64,000 nt of DNA from Streptomonospora nanhaiensis (GTDB lineage Bacteria; Actinomycetota; Actinomycetes; Streptosporangiales; Streptosporangiaceae), in the NCBI RefSeq assembly GCF_013410565.1, contig NZ_JACCFO010000001.1:5084001-5148000 (forward strand). The letters are read 5' to 3'. The stretch's first letter is position 1; each line of letters starts with the position of its first letter. Below, one piece after another: positions 1 through 8,422 of this stretch. Under the pieces are notes generated by a model, which was not told where the DNA came from, searched no databases, and worked only from the letters and a program-made list of their open reading frames with translations. The translations under genes and the position numbers were made by a program.

Positions 1-1
1 C

Positions 2-949
2 TTCACCGCCGACTCGGTCGTGGGCATCTTCCGCCGCATCTACCAGCAGAGCTGGGGGCCGCGCACCGACGACATCCTGCGCGCCGCCGTGCTCACACTG
101 ACCCGCGCCCGCGACCCCCACCTCACCCTGGGCGAGGTGCCCATGCTGCTGGCCGATGACGGCTTCCGCGGCGAGCTCCTGGCGCGCGTCGGACCCCGCC
201 AGCCGGCGCTGGCCGGGTTCTGGCGGTGGTATGACACCCTGCTGTCCAGCGCCCAGGCCACGGTCACCGCCCCCGTCCTCAACAAACTGCGGACCGCCCT
301 GCTGCGCCCGTGGGTTTCCCAGGTCATCGCCTCAGGCCCCTCCACCGTGGACCTGGGTGGGGTCTTTGATTCCGGCGGGCTGGTGCTGATGCGCCTGCCC
401 AAAGGCGTGCTCGGCGAGGACACCGCCAGCCTGATCGGGTCCATGGCCCTGGCCGCGACCTGGCAGGCCGTCACCGCCCGCGTCACCCGGCCCGAGGCTG
501 AGCGGCCCGACCTGGGCGCCTACATCGACGAGTGCCACAACTTCCTCAACCTGCCCGGCTCGCTGGCCGACATGCTCGCCGAGGCGCGGGGCTACCGCCT
601 GGGCCTGACCCTGGCCCACCAGGCCCTCGACCAGCTCCCCGACACGCTGCGCCAGGGGCTTTCAGCCAACGCCCGCACCAAGGTCTACTTCACCAGCTCT
701 CCCGACGACGCCGCCCGGCTGGAAGCCCACACCCGGCCCGAACTCCTCGCCCACGACCTCGCCCACCTGGGCGCCTACCAGACCGCCGTGCGCCCGCTGG
801 TCGGCGCCCGCGAGCAGCCCGCCGCCACCATGCGCACCCGCCCCCTGCCTCCGCTCGTGCCCGGACGCGCCGCACACGTGCGCCGCGCGGCCCGCCGCCA
901 CAGCGCCGACCGCGCCCACGCCTACACCGAGGAGGACCTCGACCTATGA
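2..949 (+). CDS. C-terminal part of a conjugative T4SS ATPase (VirD4/TraD/VirB4-like), cut by window edge
   Basis: The frame is open from base 2, so the 5' part lies outside the window and the GTG at 20 is probably internal. The visible 315 residues resemble the C-terminal half of HerA/VirD4-type DNA-transfer ATPases: a Walker-B-like segment ending in YIDECHNFL, then a sensor-type stretch with ANARTKVYF and a check on serine and Ala-rich residues. Such proteins energise DNA export through a type IV secretion channel at the membrane. The stop overlaps the next start (ATGA), so it is coupled to the replication-relaxation gene. The family (TraM-recognition domain ATPase) is inferred from motif style; VirB4 versus VirD4 cannot be separated without the missing Walker A. 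Confidence 0.75.
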   Translation, partial: FTADSVVGIFRRIYQQSWGPRTDDILRAAVLTLTRARDPHLTLGEVPMLLADDGFRGELLARVGPRQPALAGFWRWYDTLLSSAQATVTAPVLNKLRTALLRPWVSQVIASGPSTVDLGGVFDSGGLVLMRLPKGVLGEDTASLIGSMALAATWQAVTARVTRPEAERPDLGAYIDECHNFLNLPGSLADMLAEARGYRLGLTLAHQALDQLPDTLRQGLSANARTKVYFTSSPDDAARLEAHTRPELLAHDLAHLGAYQTAVRPLVGAREQPAATMRTRPLPPLVPGRAAHVRRAARRHSADRAHAYTEEDLDL

Positions 950-1782
950 GCATTCATCCGACTGAGCCGGTGGAGGAAGCGCGACTGGCCGACCTCGCCC
1001 GCCTGCTCACCAACCGCGACCGCGCCATCGTCGCCGACCTTGGCGACCACCGCGTCATGACCACCCACCACCTCACCGCCCTGCACTTTTCCCGCACCCA
1101 CCCCTCGCGCGCACGGCGCCGCCTGGCCTTCCTGCACCGCCTCGGCGTCTTGGACCGGTTCCGGCCCCGTCTGGCACTGGGCACGGCCCCCTGGCACTGG
1201 GTCCTGGCCGCCGCCGGTGAACACGTCTACGCCGACATCCACGAACTGCCCGAACCCGCTCAGCGGCCAGGCAGCCGCATCCGCCTGGCCCACTCCGCCC
1301 GCCTGGCCCACACCCTTGGCCTGTCGGCCTGCTACACCGCCTTCCGCACCGCCGAACGCACCACCCCCGGAGCCGCGCTGCTGCGCTGGCGCACCGAAGC
1401 CGACTGCGCCCGCCGATGGGGCCGCCACATCCGCCCCGACGCCTACCTCCTCTGGGCACAAGGCGGCCGCGAGGTGGGGGCGTTCCTGGAGTACGACACC
1501 GGCACCGAACGCCACGCCCAACTCCTGCGCAAGATCCGCGGCTACGCCGACCACGCCGCCGCCTACCAGCGCACCACCCACGTGCTGTTCGTGGTGGCGA
1601 CCCGAGTGCGGCTGGCCAACCTCGCCCAAGTACTCGCCCCCCATACCGGCGACCGCGTCGAGGTCCACCTCACCATTGAGTCCCTCCTGCACCAGCACGG
1701 TCCCGCACACCCCATCTGGTCTCCCGCCCCCAGCCCGCGCGAACACCTGCGGCTGAGCGCCATCGGCACACACGACCACTGA
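946..1782 (+). CDS. Replication-relaxation family protein
   Basis: A 278-residue protein starting at the ATG that overlaps the upstream stop by 4 bp. The N-terminus (about residues 10-80) reads as a winged-helix DNA-binding fold with RDRAIVADLGDHRVMTTHH and an Arg-rich RRRLAFLHRLGVL segment. The C-terminal half carries RPDAYLLW and FLEYDTGTE, typical of the replication-relaxation family (relaxase-like accessory proteins) found beside T4SS genes on actinobacterial plasmids and conjugative elements. It probably acts in DNA processing for transfer or replication. Length fits the family. The catalytic role is not experimentally settled for this family, so function is stated only at family level. 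Confidence 0.8.
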   Translation: MSIHPTEPVEEARLADLARLLTNRDRAIVADLGDHRVMTTHHLTALHFSRTHPSRARRRLAFLHRLGVLDRFRPRLALGTAPWHWVLAAAGEHVYADIHELPEPAQRPGSRIRLAHSARLAHTLGLSACYTAFRTAERTTPGAALLRWRTEADCARRWGRHIRPDAYLLWAQGGREVGAFLEYDTGTERHAQLLRKIRGYADHAAAYQRTTHVLFVVATRVRLANLAQVLAPHTGDRVEVHLTIESLLHQHGPAHPIWSPAPSPREHLRLSAIGTHDH

Positions 1783-1796
1783 CGAGGGAGAACACG

Positions 1797-2312
1797 CTGA
1801 TCAAAGCCATCATCGCCGCCGTCACCGGGGCGCTGACGCTGCCCGTACTCTTGGCCGCCGTCGTCACCGCCTCCATCGCCGGACACGAGCCGACCGACCA
1901 CGCCGAGACCCGCATCGGCGACGACGCCCACCACGGCGGCGGCCACGGGGCGACCGCCGCCCAATGGGCGCTTGGCCACGTGGGCAAGCCCTATGTGTGG
2001 GGCGGCACCGGGCCGCACGGGTTCGACTGCTCGGGACTGGTCATGCGCGCCTGGCAGCACGCCGGAACCGACATCCCCCGCGTGACCACCGACCAGTACC
2101 GCATCGGCACCCCGGTGCCGCTGGACCGGCTGCGCCCCGGCGATCTCCTCTTCTACGACACCGGCGGACCCGGCGGCGCCCCCGCCCACGTCACGATGTA
2201 CGTCGGCGACGGCCAGATGGTCAACGCCCCCTCCAGCGGCAAGACCATCCGCGTCGAGCCCGTGGAATCGGCCTACTACGGACCGCTGTTCATGGGAGCC
2301 CGCCGCCCCTGA
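1797..2312 (+). CDS. Secreted NlpC/P60 peptidoglycan hydrolase, probable CTG start
   Basis: The C-terminal domain (from about residue 55) contains the NlpC/P60 signature: WGGTGPHGFDCSGLV with the catalytic Cys, a His in APAHVTMYVGDG, and the closing GARRP. The family cleaves the D-Glu to diamino acid bond in peptide stems and usually opens the wall for a conjugation channel. No ATG or GTG gives a sensible N-terminus. A GAGGGAG ribosome site at 1784-1790 is 6 bases before a CTG at 1797, and starting there adds a hydrophobic signal-like stretch (IKAIIAAVTGALTLPVLLAA). The alternative start at GTG/ATG-like codons near 1851 would remove this export signal. It is the last gene of the conjugation module. 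Confidence 0.8.
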   Translation: MIKAIIAAVTGALTLPVLLAAVVTASIAGHEPTDHAETRIGDDAHHGGGHGATAAQWALGHVGKPYVWGGTGPHGFDCSGLVMRAWQHAGTDIPRVTTDQYRIGTPVPLDRLRPGDLLFYDTGGPGGAPAHVTMYVGDGQMVNAPSSGKTIRVEPVESAYYGPLFMGARRP

Positions 2313-2407
2313 CAGACCAATGGGTGCCGCTGCCTATGCCGCCCAGTGCCGAGGCGACGCCTCCGGCTTACAACAACCAGCCGCACAGTGGAAGTCCGAC
2401 ACAGTTG

Positions 2408-2605
2408 CTAGAACCGCTCTGCGTTTGCCTTCACTGCGTTGACGAAGTCAGTCCAGGCGTCGGCCGGGAAGTCGAGGTGGCCGAGACGTCGGTTCTGGGT
2501 GTCACGCACCAGCACGGTGTCGCCTTCAACTTCAGCGACTTCGACGCACTCAGCGCCGCTGCCCCCGCTGTAGCTGCTCTTGTGCCAAGGACGGTGGCTC
2601 ATCAT
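2408..2605 (-). CDS. DUF397 protein, partner of the upstream XRE regulator
   Basis: A 65-residue protein with the DUF397 hallmarks WHKSSYSGG, CVEVA, VLVRDTQNR and the closing W-x-x-F-V segment. DUF397 proteins are encoded directly after XRE/DUF5753 regulators throughout streptomycetes and relatives, and the pair is thought to behave like a regulator with a small antagonist or partner (Scr1/Scr2 or WhiJ type). Here the ATG overlaps the regulator stop by 4 bp, so translation is coupled. A second ATG lies one codon later. It is convergent with the NlpC/P60 gene; the 95 bp between them shows no clear terminator. Confidence 0.85.
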   Translation of the reverse strand: MMSHRPWHKSSYSGGSGAECVEVAEVEGDTVLVRDTQNRRLGHLDFPADAWTDFVNAVKANAERF

Positions 2606-3420
2606 GCCTGCGATCGCTCCAGCTTCCTGATCAGATCCAAGCTCTCGTGGGGAGACAGCGCCTCCCCTTGAAGTCTTCCATACACGCTCAGCGCCTTACG
2701 CAGTTGGTCTTGCTCGCGTTCGTCGATGATCACTTCATCAAAGGCGTGCTCACTGGCAACAAGGACCTGCAACTCGAAGACGAGCACGCGGAAGGCGCCC
2801 GGCAACCCCGGCTGCGTCTGGGCGGTGGTAGGGAGGACCTGGCACTGAACCCAGCGCTTCTCAACGAGTTCCACAATTCGAGCCAGTTGCGCCTTCATGA
2901 CGGTGGAGCCTCCCACGACTCGGTACAGCACGGCTTCATCAAGGACAACATGGACGATTGGCCGCTCATCCCGGTTGAAGATTTGCTGCCTGTCGATTCG
3001 CCGTTGAACGAGTCGGTCGAGGGTGGATTCGTCTGCTTGCGGATGATGCGCCGCGAACAGAGCACGGGCGTACTCCGGAGTCTGAAGCAGCCCTGGCACC
3101 AGCACGGGATGGTAGTACCGCAGTTCGATAGCGTCCTTCTCCAGGTCGATCGTCTTCCTGAAGTTCCTGGGTACAAGCAGTTCGTTGGCGCACTTGTCCC
3201 AAGACAGCAGGAGCTTCCCATTCGCGTGGAGAGCCTTGTCGATGGCCTGGGCGTGATCCTCCTTGGGAGCCAGCTTGCCGTTCTCAACGTAGGAGAGGGA
3301 AGACTCCGACAGTCCAACCGCCGGTGCAAGCTCCTTCAGAGTCAGCCGCGCCGCCTTCCGCCACGTCCGCACGTCAGAGCCGTACTTTTTCCACGCTGGG
3401 CTGATCTGCCTTAGACCCAT
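2602..3420 (-). CDS. XRE-family regulator with DUF5753 (Scr1-type)
   Basis: 272 residues. The N-terminal helix-turn-helix (about residues 12-70) shows WRKAARLTLKELAPAVGLS and SSLSYVENGK. The rest matches the DUF5753 region with IPGLLQT-like VPGLLQTPEYARAL, RRIDRQQI, and a conserved HVVLDEAVLYR stretch. These proteins are DNA-binding regulators of development or secondary metabolism, paired with DUF397 proteins. It is divergent from the HATPase gene at 3638, a common actinobacterial arrangement, so it is likely to control both itself and the following module. An extended -10 promoter is visible upstream on the minus strand. Confidence 0.9.
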   Translation of the reverse strand: MGLRQISPAWKKYGSDVRTWRKAARLTLKELAPAVGLSESSLSYVENGKLAPKEDHAQAIDKALHANGKLLLSWDKCANELLVPRNFRKTIDLEKDAIELRYYHPVLVPGLLQTPEYARALFAAHHPQADESTLDRLVQRRIDRQQIFNRDERPIVHVVLDEAVLYRVVGGSTVMKAQLARIVELVEKRWVQCQVLPTTAQTQPGLPGAFRVLVFELQVLVASEHAFDEVIIDEREQDQLRKALSVYGRLQGEALSPHESLDLIRKLERSQA

Positions 3421-3470
3421 TTGTCATTCCCTTGGGGGGTTTGGGTGTTCTCCTTCGACCTCCCTTCGGC

Positions 3471-3501
3471 GTTATATCACCCCCACTTCAATCCAAGTCA
3501 A
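3471..3501 (-). promoter_or_regulatory. Probable promoter of the XRE/DUF397 pair
   Basis: On the minus strand, TTGACT (plus 3496-3501) is followed after 19 bases by TGATATAAC (TATAAC at plus 3471-3476), an extended -10 with the TGn motif. It lies about 50 bases before the regulator start. Overlapping this on the plus strand are related CAAGT/ACTTGA half-sites (about 3493-3522) that could be an operator. Judged by consensus only. Confidence 0.45.
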
Positions 3502-3637
3502 GATGTTCAACCAACTTGAGGGAAGCCTGAATGGTGTAGACACGCTTCCTCGCCACATAGCACTGTCTGTTCCAGCCGATAGTCCTGGTCACCCACTACG
3601 GGAGCGCGACCGTGCCGACGTAGGTGCTAGGTAGGGA

Positions 3638-4189
3638 GTGGTTGAAGTGACGGTTGGCAGGCTGCCCCGCAAGCAGACTTCTCCGACTCAGCAAGTAAGC
3701 GACGAAGGCGAGTCGTATGTCGCCAAAGGCTCTCTCTCGCTACCGCGCCGCATTCCCTCCACGCCCCTGGGGCGGCACAGCGTCCTCTTCGGGCACGAGC
3801 CCGACCAGATCAGCGCCGCACGGAGCTGGGCGTGGCGAACGAGCGGGCTTGGCTACGACCACGCAGACTCGCTTCTGCTGGTGCTGTCGGAGCTGCACAC
3901 CAACGCGATCCGCCACACAGCGTCCGGCCTGCCCGGCGGCACGGTCCGCATCGACCTGGAGCGGCTGCCCGATCGCGGCTTGCGTGTGAGCGTCACCGAC
4001 CAGGGGCCTCGGCCGGGCGCCGCGACCACCGTCCCCACGCCGGCCAGCGCCGACCTCTTCACCGACCTCGTCACGGAGGAGTCGGGCCGCGGGCTCGACC
4101 TCGTGGCCTCGCTGAGCCGCGACTGGGGCTGGCACCGCGACGACAGCGGTACCGGGGTCACGGTGTGGGCCGAGTTCGACCGGCCGTAG
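3638..4189 (+). CDS. RsbW-like ATP-binding protein (HATPase_c_2), copy A
   Basis: 183 residues, GTG start. GHKL ATPase boxes are visible: ELHTNAIRHT (N box, Glu85 and Asn89), DQGPRPG (G1, from Asp121) and ESGRGLDLV (G2, near residue 150). These single-domain kinases resemble anti-sigma factors such as RsbW, and in streptomycetes are often paired with XRE/DUF397 genes. It is divergent from such a pair here. A very similar copy sits at 37797-38354, and both are followed by the same kind of small MAW... protein, so the two-gene cassette is duplicated. A third, more distant HATPase is at 18506. The target sigma factor, if any, is unknown. Confidence 0.85.
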   Translation: MVEVTVGRLPRKQTSPTQQVSDEGESYVAKGSLSLPRRIPSTPLGRHSVLFGHEPDQISAARSWAWRTSGLGYDHADSLLLVLSELHTNAIRHTASGLPGGTVRIDLERLPDRGLRVSVTDQGPRPGAATTVPTPASADLFTDLVTEESGRGLDLVASLSRDWGWHRDDSGTGVTVWAEFDRP

Positions 4190-4204
4190 CGGTGGGCGTG
4201 ACCC

Positions 4205-4471
4205 GTGGCGTGGAACGCCGAGGAGGACCGCTGCCAGTACGAGGACGCCTACCGCCTCAAGCAGGTGGTCGGGGTCCGCTGGCTGGTGATGTGGGGACCG
4301 GGCAGCCGAGGCTTCTGGGCCTTCCACCAAGGACCGGTCGTGGTTCCTCCGCTCTCGGCCCCCACCGCCCCCCAGCTCCACGACGCCATCGACCACATGG
4401 AGCGCTGGCTTCCCGGCGGCGGTGTGCACCGGCCCGCCGGTCCGCCCTCTTCCTTCCACCCCCCGTTCTGA
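4205..4471 (+). CDS. Small conserved protein linked to the HATPase (MAW family)
   Basis: 88 residues from a GTG 15 bp after the HATPase stop. No known domain recognised. The first 30 residues (MAWNAEED, YEDAYRLKQVVG) match the protein at 37596-37793, which also follows a HATPase by a few bases, so the pair is a conserved unit. The Trp-rich middle (RWLVMWGPGSRGFW) and acidic start suggest a small globular partner. In the second copy the C-terminal half is different or shifted. Function unknown; a partner of the HATPase is an inference from synteny only. Confidence 0.6.
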   Translation: MAWNAEEDRCQYEDAYRLKQVVGVRWLVMWGPGSRGFWAFHQGPVVVPPLSAPTAPQLHDAIDHMERWLPGGGVHRPAGPPSSFHPPF

Positions 4472-4487
4472 CCCGCAGGGAGAAGCG

Positions 4488-4817
4488 ATGCCGCACAGAA
4501 AGCCCTCCGCACCGATCGCCACGGTCGCCGCAGCCGTGGACCGGCTGACCCGGTTCTCCCGCACCTACGGCGTGCGGGTCACCCCCGACGAAGACGGCAA
4601 CGGTCGCCACTTCGCCGTCCAGCGCTTCGGCCGCCGCGTCAGCGTGGAGCTGGTCGCCGCCAACCCTGAGAGCCAGAGCACCTGGACGTTTCACAGCCCC
4701 GGCGCTGACCCTGCCTCGTGGCCGATCGGCCAGGAGCCGGCGGTCCTCGCCCGCGCCAGCGACACCCTGGACGACCTCGCCCGCCGCAGCTGCCCCCGCG
4801 CGGCGCGGCCCCACTGA
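4488..4817 (+). CDS. Hypothetical protein
   Basis: 109 residues from an ATG preceded by CAGGGAGAAG. The protein is basic at the N-terminus and then alternates (RVTPDEDGNGRHF, VSVELVAANPESQSTWTF), reading as a small beta-rich domain without signal peptide or membrane helix. It follows the MAW-family gene by 16 bp in the same direction and is probably co-transcribed. No family recognised. Confidence 0.5.
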   Translation: MPHRKPSAPIATVAAAVDRLTRFSRTYGVRVTPDEDGNGRHFAVQRFGRRVSVELVAANPESQSTWTFHSPGADPASWPIGQEPAVLARASDTLDDLARRSCPRAARPH

Positions 4818-4899
4818 CCGGCACGGCGGCGGGGTGACCACCCTCCTCCCTTCGGCCCGCCGCCGTGCCTTCCTCTTCACCTCTCTAGATGAGACCCCC

Positions 4900-5238
4900 A
4901 TGGACCTGCACTCGTTCGTCGTCTACATCACCGCCCTCCTTCCGCTGTACCTGGTGACCAGTGACACCACGCGGCGTTCCCCCGTGCCGTGGACGTCCTC
5001 ACCGCTGAGGCGTGGCACCTGCACATGATCAGCGCAACCGCGAGGCACGCCTCGTCTTTGCCGACCTGGTGGTGCGCCCCCGTGCGGACTCGCCCTTGCC
5101 CACCGGCGGACGCAGCGAATCCATACCGCGCTCGACTCCGCGCGCGAAGGGCGTCGGCTGGCCCAGGCCATCGGCGCCACGGGTGGCGGGACCGAACTGG
5201 GACGCCTCATCGCCGGAATGCCAACCGTCCGAGAGTAA
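4900..5238 (+). pseudogene. Decayed small gene with several frame changes
   Basis: Good third-position GC and protein-like sequence move between frames: MDLHSFVVYITALLPLYLV (4900 on), VDVLTAEAWHLHM (about 4990), REARLVFADLVVRPRADSP (about 5045-5100), then TALDSAREGRRLAQAIGATG to a TAA at 5236. Read together they make one plausible protein of about 110 codons broken by at least three indels. No family recognised. The following stretch to 5427 is AT-richer and appears non-coding; it is the leader of the module 1 operon. Confidence 0.45.
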
Positions 5239-5427
5239 TAGTTATCCGGATTATTCTCCCCTATCTCGTTAGGCCCATGCCCTTTAGCAACGTGTGGCGC
5301 AGTAAGCCACTGCAACCTCTACAGAAACGCGTCGAACGATAAACGAAACAGAGGAAGATCTCGTCTGATCCCATGTTGAGCACGGCACAGACGCGCCCAT
5401 TGGCATCGACTTAAGGAAGCGCTGTTC

Positions 5428-5985
5428 ATGACTCGTGGCGAGACCAACGCACGATCGCAGGTTGCATTGGACGTCAGAGATCTTCTACCTCGGTCCGCGT
5501 CTATCATCGAGGCATTCTTCGGTACCACCGAACAAAACTCGAATCCATCTTTGGTATTGGCGACCGCATATGCCCTGGCAAGTCTACATCAGCAGCAGTG
5601 GAACGCTGAAGACGCAAGCAGAAGGCCCGGTGCATCCGTCGACGAGATCGCCGAGAGTAAGCGTCGTATCGATGCCCTAAATGCGCGCCGTGTTTCTCTT
5701 GTGGAACAGATCGACACATGGGCCGATCGCAATGTCACCAGCAAGACAGAAGAAGCACCACTGCACACGGAGACTTTGGGATCCGTCGTTGATCGCCTGG
5801 CTATCGCATGGATCCGCGCCAAAAATATTAGGGAGTCTGGGAACCGTAATCGTGCCCGCCTTGCCCTTCGCCAGCTTATGCAATTAGCTGACGCCTACGA
5901 CGATCTTGTCCGTGACATCGGAGCCGGTCAACGACGGCTTCCGGTATGGCGCTCGCTGAAGACCTACGGCGGTGAGGCGCAGTGA
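5428..5985 (+). CDS. DUF4254 family protein
   Basis: 185 residues, ATG with an AAGGAAG site upstream. Features of DUF4254: the QQWNAEDASRRPGAS region in which the small helical domain begins, IDALNARRVSLVEQID, and ETLGSVVDRLAIAWIR near residue 120. The family is all-helical, of unknown activity, and is often found beside GT9 (heptosyltransferase-like) genes, as here (GT9 four genes on). It starts the module 1 operon and overlaps the next gene by 4 bp (GTGA). Base composition of this gene and the next two is less GC-rich than the rest of the window (codons such as AAA, AAT, ATT appear), which suggests separate acquisition. Confidence 0.8.
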   Translation: MTRGETNARSQVALDVRDLLPRSASIIEAFFGTTEQNSNPSLVLATAYALASLHQQQWNAEDASRRPGASVDEIAESKRRIDALNARRVSLVEQIDTWADRNVTSKTEEAPLHTETLGSVVDRLAIAWIRAKNIRESGNRNRARLALRQLMQLADAYDDLVRDIGAGQRRLPVWRSLKTYGGEAQ

Positions 5986-7865
5986 TGAAAAGCAGCACCC
6001 CGACTTCGGTGTCGCTGAACGGTGTGGACAACATCGGCAAGACGACCAATCTCACGTGGCTGCATCGTGGAATGCCAGGGGCTCAGTTGGTCGGCACCAT
6101 CGATGCCTGGGATTCCCGCTGGCAGGAGGTGGCTTCGGACGACTTCGCGCATTGGTGGTTCGTCAGCTCCAGCACTGCCGAACACGTCGAATTGGTGATG
6201 CGTAGCCACGCCGCGCGCCGTGCCGGTAGCGGTACGTTCGCCTTGGAGGACCGCGGATTGCCGATGCTTCGAGCTGTCTGCGCAGCGACCTCCGTCATCA
6301 AGGACGGACTCGCCCTGGATGAAGCGTTGGCGTTGGTGGACCGAATCGCTGCGGACCACCTGCCGCCTCCGGGGCCGCGCCGAGAGGTACACGTGCTGCT
6401 GCGACGGTCTGCCGTTCCGGCTCACGAGGCCGCTGAAGCGCTCAACCGTGAAGTGGGACCGGTGGGCGAGCGGTACCGCGCCTACCAGAGAGCACTCGCC
6501 GAGATCATGCTCGTCCAGGTTGAGCGCGGTGACTACGACGTGGTACTCGACATCGCGGAAACTGCCATCCTCGACGTACAAAGGCTCCTGCGTGCTCGGC
6601 TTCAGGAACACGGTTTGTGTGTCCTGTCCTTGCCCAGGGCTTCGCTGGAGCGTCTTTGGATGCTAGCCGGCATGTCTGAGAGCGGTAAGAGCACGGTCGG
6701 TGAACTGCTCCGCAGCGAGCACGGTGTGACCCGGCTGAAGATCGGCTACCTACTGGAGATAGCCGCGCTTCGTGCTGGCGTATCCGACCCCTACCAGGCG
6801 TGGTCAGAGGTCGAGCAAGCCGAACGCCTCACCGAGGAAATACTACGCTTCGCAGCGAGTAGCAAAGCTCGCACTATCAGCGTTGAAAGCGCGCACCGCT
6901 TCAAAGCGACGGCGCATTTGAAGCGCGTCTGGGGCGATCGTTGCCGCGTTGTCTTCGTCGCGGCAGACCTAGCGGTTCGCGTCAGTCGTGCGGCGGAAAC
7001 GACGGCACAAGTGCGGGAGCGCGACACCATAAAATTCAAGCGAGGCGCCCATCGGGTCGCAGATATCGCCGATCACATACTTGAAAATTCTGGTCCTCTA
7101 AGTGCGTTGAAGTTTGGAGTGAAGCGGTTGGTCACAGCAACGGGCCTGCGCCACACCGTACCGCCTACCGGTTGGCCGGCGAAACAAGGCAGGTGGCTGC
7201 AAGAGGCCACCGAGTATTTGCGTGATGAGCAGACCGCTCTCGTGCTGGCCACCGGAAGCACCGGAAGTCCGCAGTGGCGCGAAAGGTGGAGCGATATTGA
7301 CCTGCTCGTTGTCCGCAACACCTTGCCGTTGGACTGGCTGCGCGGCGCGGTCGGGACCCTTCCGGCCCCGCAAGGAGTCAAGGTCGGCGTCAGCGCTTTC
7401 ACCATTGGCGACATCGCGGCGCTTCGGATACCGCCGCGTGTCGCGCAATCCCTTCGACGCGCTGCGGATGGCTTCGGTGTCCTCTACCGGCGGGTGGATT
7501 ACCGGATCCCCGTTCCTACCCGCGCACATGTCGACCGTCTCAGCCGCGGGGAACTAGGACTCGTGGCAATGACCACGCGGCGGCTGCTCGCCACCGAGCA
7601 CACCGACGTCCGAGCTGTGTACAAGCACCTCGTGCTTCTGGCGAAGATCTTGCTGCGCGCTGACGGCCACCACCTCGACACCGCCGAAGACGTCCTTGCG
7701 GCGTTCGCCCACCATCACCCAGCAGCGGGCTGTGCGCCACCCTCCCTCGATGACCTCATCCGCGACCCCCTCGATCCCGAAGTGGGCCGCCGACTCACCG
7801 TGGCGACGGTGCGGATGCTGGCATATATCGACAGCCTCGACCACACCGCAAGGGTGAACCCATGA
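5982..7865 (+). CDS. Three-part fusion: thymidylate-kinase-like, second P-loop kinase, nucleotidyltransferase
   Basis: 627 residues. Part 1 (1-220) has a kinase P-loop GVDNIGKTT at 14-22 and an EDRG motif at 89-92, as in dTMP kinase-like proteins. Part 2 (about 225-385) has a second P-loop AGMSESGKST (229-238) and a tail with RERDTIKFKRGAHRVADIAD, as in dephospho-CoA/adenylate-kinase-like enzymes. Part 3 (about 405-620) has GSTGSPQ...SDIDLLVV at 425-444, the GS...DxD signature of the polymerase-beta nucleotidyltransferase fold, followed by helices. The set suggests phosphorylation and nucleotidylation of a small molecule or nucleoside. It overlaps both neighbours by 4 bp. An alternative ATG start lies one codon downstream. 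I know of no characterised protein with this order. Confidence 0.75.
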   Translation: MMKSSTPTSVSLNGVDNIGKTTNLTWLHRGMPGAQLVGTIDAWDSRWQEVASDDFAHWWFVSSSTAEHVELVMRSHAARRAGSGTFALEDRGLPMLRAVCAATSVIKDGLALDEALALVDRIAADHLPPPGPRREVHVLLRRSAVPAHEAAEALNREVGPVGERYRAYQRALAEIMLVQVERGDYDVVLDIAETAILDVQRLLRARLQEHGLCVLSLPRASLERLWMLAGMSESGKSTVGELLRSEHGVTRLKIGYLLEIAALRAGVSDPYQAWSEVEQAERLTEEILRFAASSKARTISVESAHRFKATAHLKRVWGDRCRVVFVAADLAVRVSRAAETTAQVRERDTIKFKRGAHRVADIADHILENSGPLSALKFGVKRLVTATGLRHTVPPTGWPAKQGRWLQEATEYLRDEQTALVLATGSTGSPQWRERWSDIDLLVVRNTLPLDWLRGAVGTLPAPQGVKVGVSAFTIGDIAALRIPPRVAQSLRRAADGFGVLYRRVDYRIPVPTRAHVDRLSRGELGLVAMTTRRLLATEHTDVRAVYKHLVLLAKILLRADGHHLDTAEDVLAAFAHHHPAAGCAPPSLDDLIRDPLDPEVGRRLTVATVRMLAYIDSLDHTARVNP

Positions 7866-8422
7866 CGACCACTCCACACCACCTCGGCTATCACGCGCGT
7901 CGCGTCCGCCGTCTGAACGTCGCAGCCCAGAGCCGGGACGTCCGCATCGTGCACCCGCTCGACGGCATTGACCAGCAAGTGGAGCCGACAGCACTGCTGC
8001 GTGCTGGCAGTGCCCTGTGGCGGAGTTGGCGCCGTCATCCGGCCTTCGCTACCCCGGAGTTGCTGCTGGGACTGGACGCGGGCGGCATCCTGCCCACCAT
8101 CGCCGTGGCGCTGGCCAGCGGTGTGCCCTACCGGCTGGCCTGGAAACTCGATCTCGACCTGCCTAGCAAGCTCCGCTTCACCGAACCCCACGCCCAGCGC
8201 AGCGATGTCTTCGCCTATGGCGACCTCACCGGGAAGAAGGTGCTGTTGATCGATGACGAAACCACGACCGGCAACACACTCGCCAACCTTGTGAGTGAAC
8301 TGCGAGGCGCGGCCGTCGAGGTGGTCGGCGCGGTCTGCCTGATCGAGGACACCACAGGCGACGCTCGATCGCTGCTGGAAGACTCACTGGAGGTGCCTCT
8401 ATGCACTCTCACCCGGATATGA
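7862..8422 (+). CDS. Phosphoribosyltransferase-family protein
   Basis: 186 residues, ATG overlapping the previous stop. The type I PRTase signature KKVLLIDDETTTGNTL (125-140) holds the two acidic residues and Thr/Gly loop that bind PRPP. LLGLDAGGILPTIAVALASG (68-87) is the usual upstream loop of adenine or orotate PRTases. The N-terminal 40 residues are Arg-rich and lack close likeness to housekeeping Apt or PyrE, so a specialised substrate is likely. Coupled to the preceding kinase fusion and to the GT9 gene, it may supply or remove a ribosyl-5-phosphate group in the same pathway. Confidence 0.8.
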   Translation: MTTTPHHLGYHARRVRRLNVAAQSRDVRIVHPLDGIDQQVEPTALLRAGSALWRSWRRHPAFATPELLLGLDAGGILPTIAVALASGVPYRLAWKLDLDLPSKLRFTEPHAQRSDVFAYGDLTGKKVLLIDDETTTGNTLANLVSELRGAAVEVVGAVCLIEDTTGDARSLLEDSLEVPLCTLTRI

